In this document: in pieces, positions 48,101 through 60,197 of the stretch | How positions within the stretch are numbered: position 1 is the stretch's first letter | Layout of the letters: every line of letters begins with the position of its first letter | From: Lampris incognitus | Lineage: Eukaryota > Chordata > Actinopteri > Lampriformes > Lampridae | Assembly (NCBI RefSeq): GCF_029633865.1 | Contig: NC_079219.1 | Location: 52,599,121 to 52,663,120 of the forward strand | DNA length: 64,000 bases | Direction: 5' to 3' | Made by a program: the position numbers and the translations under genes | The notes under the pieces: generated by a model | Told to the model about the DNA's origin: nothing | Databases searched by the model: none | What the model saw: the letters and a program-made list of their open reading frames with translations, nothing else

Positions 48101-51100
48101 CGGCGCTCTTGTTTATTCTTTCTCGAGAAATTTAACCTTTAATGTTAACCAACTATTTATATAAATTTCGCCATTCCGTGTGAGGAAACCGGCCCGTCCT
48201 TGCTTTTACAAACCGCTTATTGTGCGAGGTTGAAATGTGAGCCCGTCAATGGGCTGAGGTTTAAAGCAGCTGATGAACGGGCCTCGCTGGAATGTGCCAG
48301 CGAGCTTAAAGATGATATACGATGTGCCGTATTATCTGGAGCTGCATTTTGAGTGGAATTGGACTTTTTTAAAAAGCCGTGATGAATGAGGTAACAGTGG
48401 AAGATAAGAGGAGGCCTGACACTAGACACTTCAGAACAATATTTATCTTGGGGGCGATAAAATCACCTCGGGTGAAAGGTCAACGACCCGTGGCCACAGG
48501 CAGAACCCAGACAGCCACCGATGGCCAAGGTCTTTCAACAATACATTCGAGACACAACCACTGAAATATCGAAAAGCTCAGTTTGTTGTGGGGGAAAAAA
48601 AAATTGAAAGTAAAAGAAGAACACATGTAGGTCATTTCCAACTCTTGTACTCACATTAATAGGAGAGGAGGCGGCGGAGAGACCCAGGGTGATGTTGGGT
48701 AAAGAGGGAGACGTGTACAAGCTCAGCATAGACATGGAGCCCTCTGGCCGGAATAACCTCGGCTGGGAGGGCCAGCGCTGCATTAGAGACATGGGAGAGA
48801 GAGAGAAAGAGAGAAAGAGAGAGATATTTAAGGAGTTGGACATAGACTTAGAATTCCTGCTATGGAGTGTTTTGGGGGGGGGGGGTTTCAAAGGAGGCAA
48901 GAGTCACAGCATTAACATAAATGCCCTGTGACAACTGACATCCCTGTAATATTACTGTGTGCAGTACTGGGAAAGAGATGTGTTTTCCTTCGTCTTTTTC
49001 TTTTGGGATTTCTCCCCCTTTTTCTCCCCAATTGTATCCGGCCAATTACCCCACTCAACCGAGCCGTCCTGGTCGCTGCTCCACCCCCTTCCACCGAGAG
49101 ATGCATTTTCATGCTGAGGGTTACCTGGCATCTAACAAAATACGACCGTTGAAGGCGATTGGGTTCTGTTATTCCGAAACACAGGGAAGCTTAAATCTAC
49201 AGGTCAAATCAAAGTCCTTGAGTTCCTCTGTCCCCAGTCCTCCTCTGCTCCCAGTCCTTTGCTCCCTTGCTCCTCCACCCTCAGGCTCCTCTCCCACAGG
49301 TCACCGGCACTGGGCCGTACTTCCTGCACCCAGCTGAGCAGCCGAGCAGCTGCCATGTTTATCCTTCCAACCCCCACTGGCACTCTGTGACCTGTAGGTG
49401 GATATCCGGCCCATATTCGACCCGAGGGACCTGTTCCCTCTGTAAAAGCATACTGAATGTAACGGTGCACAAATACAACCTTGCTTTTGCAGCAGGCATG
49501 AGGTCCTCGAGCGGCCCCGCAATCCACCCAACGGCTTCCATGAGAGACCCGGTTTGAAGCTGACGCGATGGCAATCCGGCGTGTTTGTGATTGTTAGCGT
49601 GTGGATGTCTTTGGCTACCAGCGCCTGGGATATCAATTAAACCCCGCAGTCGGTGTCCCTCCCCCGAACCCCCGGCGTTGGGCCCAGCGTTGGGCCGTCT
49701 CTCCACTCATGGTGTCACTGGAGGTCTCTGGGAGAGTAAACACCACCGGTGCATGAAAACACAGCTGTTCTGTTCAGGATTATTCCAGGATGTGTCATAT
49801 CTGCCACCCCACATAATGGCCTGCGCTGTGGGCTCGCTCCAAGTTACTCGGCCATGGTTCTTTTGGGGAAACGCCTCAGAGCAAAGGGACCGAGACGGCT
49901 CGCAGCCAAACCGGCAACAGAAATACAGTGACAAGCCAGCCGAAACCTGCATCCCAAATTAAGGATCCCGCGAAAGGGAAAGAAAAAGATTGTGTGGTAA
50001 ATGTGTAATATATAAAAAAAGAAGCAGCTGTGAGAATATCTGCTTTCCCTCATGGACGTGTTTATCATTTGAAAAGGGCAAAAGGTCTGTTTAAAACCGT
50101 GCATATTGTATCGTCTTAAAAAAGAGCAGACGTGGAAGGTTTCCGAAGGGCGTATGGTGCAGAAGTATGGGTCATGCTGTGGCTCTTTAATAGGACGGAC
50201 AGAAGGGTTTTGAACAGAGAGAGGCCAACTTGCTGTTTTTATTGCTGCAAGCGCAGACAGACAGGTGGGCAAATACTCATTTCAGCCCAAACATCACAAG
50301 TTTGATTTTTGCCATGAAAATATTGTGTATGTGTTACAACATCGGAGGCAAGTAGTTACTTGAGTCCTGGCATAAGAAGCTGTTCAGATCATATGTATAT
50401 GTAATGACATCAGTCGCAGGTCTTTGGCAAGTCTCAGGTCCATTCTTTGGCAAAATAAATGGCAGTAATTATGAATGTGAGGGGTTATGATTCGGGGTCT
50501 TCTTTCCAATTCAAACAACACGTGTGATTTGCAGCATCCAGCAGCACAAAGTCGTTTCAGCCCTAGCATAAGAAGCCACTCAAATATTATGTCTCACAGC
50601 ATCAGCAATAACTGCTTTGTTTCACTCTTTTGCAAATAAACAGCAGAAATTAGGAGTTGGACGGGCTACGATTTAGGGCCATACCTCAGTTTTGGTGGTG
50701 GTCGGAAGAGAGGAGGGGCCGTTTTCAGCCCCCAGGGCACTGGAGGCCCCTATGGGAGAGCTGGGACCCGAGCCAGGGGCGCTGTTAGTGGGCGTGGTGT
50801 CTGTGGAGGAAAGAGGGATTAGATATACACATGCTCACACTGACTACATATAACACACACACAAACACACACACACACACACACACACAGAGGCCTGGCA
50901 TGACAGCTGCAGCCTCATAACACTTTAATATGCATCATCACATCTGTCCATTTAAAATTCTCTTTCTTATGTGGACGTGCCATAGTCATTATATAATACT
51001 ACTGCACTACAGCACTGCTGTACTGTATGTTATATACTACTGCACTACAGTACTGCTGAACTGTACATTATATACTACTGCACTGCAGTACTGCTACCTG

Positions 51101-54100
51101 GTTTTTGTTTCAGAAGCAAAGCAATTAAACTTAAATCTTCAGCCATTCGATCTTAATTTTCAAAAATAAAACTAGTTGCTACTATGCAGAATTATCCTCA
51201 TTATTATCTGCTTCGAAAATACATGCAGATATTTAAGAATAAACAAATGGTGCATCCCCCCCCCCCCATTTTTTCTCCCCAGTTGTATCCAGCCGATTAC
51301 CCCACTCTTCCGAGCCAGCCCGGTCGCTGCTCCACCCCCTCTGCCGATCCGGGGAGGGCCGCAGACTACCACATGCCTCCTCCGATACATGTGGAGTCAC
51401 CAGCCGCTCTTTTCACCTGACAGTGAGGAGTTTCGCCAGGGGGACGTAGCATGTGGGAATATCACGCTATTCCCCCCAGTTCCCCTCCCCCCTGAACAGG
51501 CGCCCCGACCGACCAGAGGGGGTGCTACTGCAGCGACCAGGACACATACCCACATCCGGCTTCCCACCCGCAGACACAGCCAATTGTGTCTGTAGGGATG
51601 CCCGACCAAGCTGGAGGTAACACGGGGATTCGAACCAGTGATCCCCATGTTGGTAGGCAGCGGAATAGACCGCCACGCCACCCGGGTGCCCAAATGGTGC
51701 ATTTTTTTTAATATATGATGCAGTGACTTCAGCTCACCCTTGGCCCCTGACAACAAGCTAATCATAAAGCTGGATTTGGAAAAGCTCAATTTCTATATGT
51801 GGCTGTTGTACGAACCCATCAGCTCCAGAGCTCTCTTCTTGTATGGAGTCATGATGTTGGCATCTCTCCTCTTCAGCATCGGGCTGCTCCTCCTCTCTGC
51901 CACCTTCTGCTTCAGTCTGGAACGTACCTTCAGGTTGGGCTCAGAAGCTAGAGAGGGAGACAAATACAGTTTCCGCCCTTGAGTCTTCGTTCAACTATCT
52001 GGATGACAAAGTAGTCACAAACTGAGTGGTCATAAACTGGACGGTGACTTTTGAACAATGTGACTCCTGCAAAGCGAAGGTGTGTAAAGACCCTAGCTTC
52101 TCACAGATTTGCCATTGTGTTTTATAACTATTAGAGGAAATGTTGACACAAGCCAATTCAAAGAGAGAAGTGAAAGTAAGAGAAAAGAAAAACCCATAAA
52201 TCAGTTGAAAAATAAGCAATATTGTCACACTTTGACATGTAACAATTTCAGTTTCGGTGATGTTCGGGGCAGGTTTTGGAAAAAATGTAAATGAGTCAGG
52301 ATTGGGCCCGTTTCCACCTCATCTGGACCAAATTAGGGTCGAGCAACACACTGGCTCTGAGTGAAAGAGTCCGCTACCTGCCGCCCTGGTGACCACAGTC
52401 TGATACAGTAGCAGCAGTTAAACTAACACAAAAACATGGCAGATGTTTTGAGCGCTCCCCGCACCCCAACCCTCCTAATGCAGAACAGAGACACCCAAAC
52501 ACACATGGTCCCTCACCCGCGGCCCGCCTCAGCCCATCCAAACACACACGGTCCCTTTTCAGAGAAATACTATTACTGGAAGAGGTATTTTCCTGAATGG
52601 CAATCTTAATTGAACCGGATATACAAGTATAAATGAGGTTCATATCAAGTCAAAATGGATCCATTACTGTCAGTAATATGGCAAGATGATGGATTAGAGT
52701 TAGATTTATATTTTGGCTCCCTTTACAGATGAGCCTGAAACTGAATAACTGTTTTTCAATAATGTAAAAACAAAGAGCATGGAATCCATCCAACTAACTG
52801 GCTGGATCTAGCTAGCTAGGAAGATCTAGCTAGATAGATCACAAAACAGCCTTCAAATTAAAGCAACAATCCATGATTTTTCTCCATTAATAAATAGTTA
52901 TTTCCTCCATCTGCGGCATGGAGTCAAGTTACATAATGCTAACTGGGATCTGGACATACTCTCCAACATATACCACTGATGATTTTTTTTTTTGACTGCG
53001 TAGGACAAACACTGGTGCAGCAGCAAACACGTTCCTACTCAAACAGGAAAAAGCATTGAAACATGGTGACGATGTGGCCATGTTTCTGTTGGACAAACAA
53101 CCAACAGGACTGTACAACAGTGTTTCCACATAGTGTGATGTAGTTTGTAATACATTAGACTGTCTGTGTTAGCTTTGGTCCCAGGATCCATTTTTACAAG
53201 GGTGGGAACTGTTTACTGCTGAGCTAACCAGCCACAATGGCTGCTACACCTTGTTTGTAGTTTCTCTCTGACAGAGGTATTAGGGACAGAGCAGGGAAAA
53301 TCACAGATTTAAGCTTTAAAAAAAAGGGGGGGGGGTTGCTTGACACAAATGTGGCTGAAAATACAGAGGTGCAGAGGGCTTGATTTGAACAAAAGGGGTC
53401 AATTCTAACTGGAGTAAGGAATCAAAAGAATGTGGGATCATCGGAACAGAATTTGGGTGAGCGCCAGTCAGTGTTATGTCTGGGTGCCGAGGCATGCTCC
53501 TATGAAGTGCCCGGGGACGCTGACTCACTGGGTCAGCACGTCTCCGTCTCTCACGGACTTCCCATCAACCCTGTGGGCCTTGGAATCCCACCGCATGTCT
53601 CTCACACGCACATACACACACACACCCGAGTAAACAGGCGGAATATATTAGATCCTCTCCCAAAGGGGAAACTACAATGGCGAACAAAGCTGCAATGAAG
53701 TTACGTAAACCATCTGTTACACAATAACAAACCTGCTTCAATTATTCAGTCTGAATCAGTAATTGAAAAGACACTTTTTTGCGTGGGGGGGTGCGTGGGG
53801 GGGGGGTTTACACCGGATAAGTGCACGTTGAAGCTGAGAGAGTAGAGACAGGGGGGCATAGCCAGGAGATTGGGCCAAATGCTGCTATTCCTGGCTGTTG
53901 CCAAAAGCAGCTGAGAGAGAGAGAGAGAGAGAAAGAAATTCTCTCCATTAAATAAAATTGCACAGACCCCTAATCCTGTGGGTGTGAGGTAGACCGAGAG
54001 GGAGAAAGCAAGGAGGAGAGGAGGCAGGAGGAGATAGATGGAGAGAAAACGCTGCAGGGAGTCGTATGGATCTGCTTCACGCCCTGCTGCCCTGATTGCT

Positions 54101-57100
54101 TTCTATTTTTACACACCGCTGCTGCCACCAAGCCTCGCATCCTCATCGGTCACCACGGGAACACCAGACAGCAGCATAAGAGACAGAGACTCTGTCACCG
54201 GTCCCCATGGAAAACAGAAAACAACACACACACACAAAAAAAGAAGCCCACTGCACCATGCAACAGGAGGCAATGATGAGAGCAGCGACATCTAACTAAG
54301 CTTCTAAGCTTGTGCGCTGAACACCTGGATCACTTTGACCACTGCTGACAGGCCGCCAACGCAAGTTACCCAGCCAAAACACATGTGCCAGCAGAGCAGC
54401 AGGGTCATAAATCAATCACGTTATTGCATTTGAGAGTAGCGCTGCCGGGCCAGTGGTTTTACTCAAGCTGCATGTGTCATGATATCTCCCGTTTAATAAG
54501 AATTGCAGCTCCGCTGTCGGTGTGGGTGCCTGCACCCATCAGAGAGTTGGACCTGGACGGGGCCAGATGGCCGTGTGGGATATTCTCATAGGGAGGCTGC
54601 TGCTGGAGCGGCGTGCGTTTGCTTCACGGCGAAGGCTCGCCATGCACTACGCTCCACACTGCTGCACGAAAGGGAGTCAAAACAGACTGGTTAACGCTAA
54701 TCTGTTTGCCGTTCCAGTATTGCGTTTGGCCTCGTCACACCCCCCAACGAACTCCTTGGCCGAAAGATAGAGAACATCTCCAGTCCTTCACATAATCCAG
54801 TCCTTCACAAACCCAGCAAGTTCAACTCTCCAAGTAAACCTTTTGGGATTTTTGAAGATCAGTTGATATTCCCACTGTAAGGTCGACGCAACAGGAAATC
54901 TGCTTGCCTCTCGGCTTTATGAGTTTTACTTATTGAAGCCTTATTTGAAAGCCTTTATGGGTAAAGTGGGTCAAGACCAGGGAGGGTGTTGCACCTCTTT
55001 GCTTCTAAGCTGCATCTATTCTTGCCACAGACCGTCACGTGCCCTTAGTCCAGTCTATTCTAGTCCATAGACATGGCATGAAGAGGATATAAGTAAAAAA
55101 GGAAATCATGTGAAATTCTTTTAACTACTTTTTTTGGGGGTGAGCATTTACAGACTCAAGGGCATCACAACTGTCTTGTGATCGAAAGGATGATGAATCC
55201 ATTCATAGGAAAGCCCACGAAGATCCCAGCACAGCTCACACGTCTTAGACGGGGTGTTTTCTTGATCATATGCTTTAAATCTACACCTGTTTAGAGAAGT
55301 CAAATATTCGGATATTTAAAGCTTGAGATAGCCAACCGTTTCCGTGAATTAGCCGTTCTTTTGGCTGTAAACTTGCCGCAGAAGGTCCGTAGCCATGTGT
55401 TGAAGTGGACTTTAGGTTGGAGATATTTTTGATCTGATTGAGGTTTCCTCAGTCTCGGAGGGTTTTCTGGGCGCACATGACTGAAAAGTTAAGAAAGACT
55501 ACACCACCAACAGCTGAGAGCTCAAACCCAGAGGAGCGCATCCGTCTACTGGAAGACAACTACGATGAGGTTTCATGGAGGAGCTGAGGTCGGGCTGATA
55601 TTCACGTCTCTTTATCTCAGGAGATTTTCCAAAGTGCACAACAGTTCACTGTTACGAAACTTACAGTGGAAAAAGGAAAAACAGGACTACAAAAGAGTGC
55701 GCCGGCCGGTTCCTGTCCCACAGAATGAGGCAAACACAATGGCATCGCTTCAGTAGCATCTAAACATCCTATTTACTGGGTCACTCTCAAATTTAGCCTT
55801 TAAAAAAAACCCTTTTACAGCCACGGATAAGACGCACTAATTACTGTTGTGCGCACAAGTTCCAAACGACCAAATGCAGTGAACCACGCGAGCCCTTTTC
55901 CATAAAAGGAGGGACCTTCTAGCTCAACTTAAGACTGGAATTCCCAGAAAGGATAGGAGTCGGGCCCACGGGCCAAATGAAGCGGCGGGGAGCCGAACGC
56001 GAAGCGTCGGGAGTGATCTCCACTTTGTTTTTCGGAGAGTTATCTTTGCTTAAACAAACAGAGCTGTCCGGGTTCATCCTGCCGTCTCACCGGCAGCACC
56101 TGCCAATCAGACGTCAGGGACGGCTGGCGGCTCGGGGGAACAACGCTACCTTTGTGCGTCCCCTCCCCCCCCTCGCGTGCCAGCCTCTCTGAGGACTTTA
56201 ATGAAGACGGACAGGAAGTGGGGGAGGCAGGGCGCCGCACAGGAAATGACCACATATAGATTCTGGAATCCCAAGACCAGGAAATGTTTTTTTTACGGTT
56301 TTATCAGCACATGAGAGCCGTGCTCAGGGAGGGGAGATAATATGATCATTAATGAAAGAATGAAAATTGCTTGCTTAATAGTTCAGATGAGGGAGGCTGA
56401 CATTCTGTACCAGTTGCAATGAGTGTGAATTTTTTTTTTCTTTCTTTCTTTTCTATTGCAACCATTGTTGGAAGTAAACGAGGCTACCATAAATTGGGAG
56501 TGTCTTCTATGGGCTTTCTAATTTTTCATAAAGCGTCGACTTAGGCTGGTTATTAGACTAGTTATTAGGCTGGTTATTATTAGACTGGTTATTAGGCTGG
56601 TTAATAGACTGGTTATTATTAGGCTGGTTATTAGACTGTTTATTATTAAACTGGTTATTAGAATGGTTATTAAGCAGGTTATTAGACTGTTTATTATTAA
56701 ACTGGTTATTAGACTGTTTATTATTAAACTGGTTATTAGACAGGTTATTATTAGACTGGTTGTTAGGCTGGTTATTAGACTGGTTATTAGACTGGTTATT
56801 AGACTGGTTATTAGGCTGGTGGGCCGAGCCTTACCTCCTGCCTCTGAAGGCATGCTGGTCTAAGATTAAAATATATATATATCGCCCATAATCCAAGTTT
56901 TAAAGAAAGTTGCAACAGGAAAAAAACCCAATCTCTTCTACCTTTCCAGTGTTTATTCCCCTCAGACTCCATAATAAGCAAGAATTACCTTTGTGTTACA
57001 AGACGTAATTCCTTTGCCTGATCTCTAAACTGTATATAAACACAACATGACAGGCCTGCAGTTAAATAACTCAACAAGTATAATTGTTTGCCAATTTAAT

Positions 57101-60100
57101 TAAAAGAGACACAGAGGGGAAAAGAACAAAATGTAATTTGGTGACCTCACTGCCGAGTTATGATTTTTTTTTTAGCTTGGCAAGAACTTTAGCTCGAGCG
57201 AACCAAGAGGGAGGTATAATTCTTATTTATACAAGCGTCCCCTACGGGCTCCCTGAAACTTTTAAACCAACAAACGCCGGCTGCTTTTTGGTGGGAATTT
57301 GTGTGTTTTCAAAACAGTTTGTAAAGCCTATAAATCTGAGGAATTAATCCTCTTTAATTCTCCCAATTTTCGGCTAAAATATTCAAGCGGGGCTTTTAAA
57401 CCCGGCGTGTTACGGCAGCGCGGGACAAACGTGACTTCTTTCGCGGGGGCGAAAGTGAAGCTTTCAGCCCAAAACTGCACTTGTTATTTTTTAAGGCTTG
57501 CACGGCGTTAAATACAGCCGAAGTGCCGGGCTGTTGCTCGCGTTGCAACCGCCACGGACTTTTTGGCCTCTTGTTCTCCCACGTCCTCAACCATTATGTG
57601 AGAAATGGCAAGCCCCGAAGCAGAGAGGTGAGAGGGTCACGGGTCAAACTGGGCCTAACTGATCTCATTAGCGGGTCACAGTCTTCTTCAGGAAATCCTC
57701 CTCGTGTTCACACAGACCCTTTGATTGCCTCGGGTCGACGTACGCCCGCCGTATTAGTTATCACATGGACCAGCGTCACAAATAACATGCAGATCTTAAC
57801 GTTCACGCCTGTCCCAACTGTTTCTTTTTTTCTGGACCCCCCGCCCCCTTTTTCTCCTCAATTGTATCCGGCCAATTATCCCATCTTTCTGAGCCATGCC
57901 AGTCGCTGCTCCACCCCCCTCTGCTGATCCGGGGAGGGCTGCAGACCACCACATGCCTCCTCCCATACATGTGGAGTCGCCAGCTGCTTCTTTTCACCTG
58001 ACAGTGAGGAGTTTCACCAGGGGGACGTAGCGCGTGGGAGGATCACGCTATTCCCCCCCGAACAGGCGCCCTGACCGACCAGAGGAGGCGCTAGTGCGGC
58101 GACCAGGACACACCCACATCCGGCTTCCCACCCGCAGACATAGCCAATTGTGTCTGTAGGGACGCCCGACCAAGCCAGAGGTAACGCGGGGATTTGAACC
58201 AGCATCGCTGTGTTGGTAGGCAACGGAATAGATCGCTACGCCACCCGGACGCCCGTCCCAACGGTTTCTGACTGACGTCAAAACAGATGTGCATCTCTCC
58301 GCTTTTAATGTGAAAACGCTCTGAGTTGTTTCCCTGTGTTCACTTGTGTTTGTGTGTTTCGGTGTGTTTGCATGTGTGTGTGTGTGTGTGTGTGGGGGGG
58401 GGGGTGATAAACACACCTGTCTTTCTCAAGGGGAAATCGTCCTTGCTCTCCATTGGTGGGAGGATGTACTGACAGGTGGGCGAGGCGCCTCCCAGAGGTG
58501 GAGAGCTTTGGTCCAGGGACGTATGATGGGAGGACCTGATTTAAAAAAAAAAAAAGGGCTATCAGAGTAAATATCAACAGAGACTGCAATATCACATGAC
58601 TGCCACTATGACACCAAGGTTTTTCTACATGGTAAACACAAAACCTGAATCTGATAGATGTTTAATTACATAAAATAATGTTAATATGTCGTGCTATGTA
58701 TAGAAGTTATTTACAACCACATTATCCCGTACTTTGCTGGCAATATTCATCTATGTGCACATGCATTTTGATTAATATTAGATGATTTTGCATGTTGTCA
58801 GCTTTAGAATATATGCAGTTCTTGTCTTGTGTCCTTATTCCATCAAGACAAATTCCTTGTACGTGCAAACCAACATGCACCTCAACATAACCCAAAGTTG
58901 AAGTTGAACTTGTTTTTTGGGACTGCATCATACTCGGAACAGGAAAAACAAAATGGGAAGTAAGTGGGGGACTTACTGGTACCAGAGTTTTGTGTGATGG
59001 ATGAGGGAATTGGAGACTCCATTCCCGCCGGTGTCTTTGGCTGACTTGCTCAACAGAAACTCTTGGAGTTTCTGCTTTACTTCTGTACTGGCCATTGCAC
59101 CTGTCACACCAGGGGTGAAAAGTCAAAGGGATTGGTGTTATCGTCAAACTTACAAACACGACCCCATTGTACATTAGAGAGTAAACAGCACAATAATGCA
59201 AGTCTTGAATTTTTCCATTATAAAATGAATTTGCCGGTTTTGTTTGCTTGTTTGCTCACATCATCGTTGTGTTGTTAGGGGGATTATGCAACACCCAGTG
59301 AGGAAGAAGGCGTATTCAAATTTTCTTTCCTATCTTCTGTTCCATTTCTTTTCTTTTCTTTTTCTTTTTTTACTCAGTTGACAGATTTTAGAACGTTCCC
59401 TTCTTATGTAAGAAGATCTCCCCCTAGTGGTGTAAAAGCATTCAACAGGTTGCAGCCTGTAACGTGAAACTGCAGAATGTAATGGAGGGAGGATTACGGT
59501 GGCAGGGCGTGGTTTTAGATTTTTAGACCCAATGAGGCCACTAATTATATCTATCATTAGATACAAGGCTGTAAATACTCATTTACACCGTCCTCGTCAT
59601 ATCATAAGGTTCTTAACTGTGATTAAAAAGTGTTTTAAATGATGTTGCTCCGTTGCTCTTCAACAGTTCAGTTTCAAATAGTGGAAATGACACACAACAA
59701 TAGGCTGTCCAGCAGCCCTTTAATCTGTTATGTTTGGTATCAAGCAGTGAATCTGAGACGGTGGAAAGGTTTTTTTTTTCTTTCTCTGAAAACAAGGACT
59801 TTCTCACAACAGGGGTACATTTCTGGATTTGCAGCCGTTATCGTGGCGGAGTAACTCCAGGCTTTAAGATCAGTATGGTGCCACCGCATTACAGTCTCGG
59901 CTCACTGCTTTCTGGCTTCAGGAGCCGTTCGCAACAACCATCATACAGCAACAGAGGGATGTGAGCGTGATTCCTGCTGCTGAGCGGCGTGGTTTGAAAT
60001 GAAAAAACATCACAACGGAATCGGATTTTGAGAGGGGTACGTGAAGGTGTAAGTGGGCGGCAGTGGCGATCGGCTCCTCTTACTCTCGCGAGCGCGCTCC

Positions 60101-60165
60101 TTGCCCCTGAGGCCAGCTGCGTGCTGCTCTCGCCGGTGCCTCTCCTGCTCCTTCTCCAGCTGGCT

Positions 60166-60197
<32 letters not shown>

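Larger units (their letters stand above)
51948..58416. other. Largest hdac9b intron in the window
   Basis: The intron holds a short GA run (about 53910-53935), a GATCTAGCTAG-rich patch (about 52806-52838), the 56541-56820 minisatellite and SINE copy 7. Open frames in it are short and unrecognised. No additional hdac9b exon fits, because phases on both sides already match. Confidence 0.7.

Noticed and set aside
56518..56863. Ile/Thr/Ser and Val/Ile/Arg open frames on both strands
   Set aside because: They are products of the GGTTATTAGACT minisatellite.
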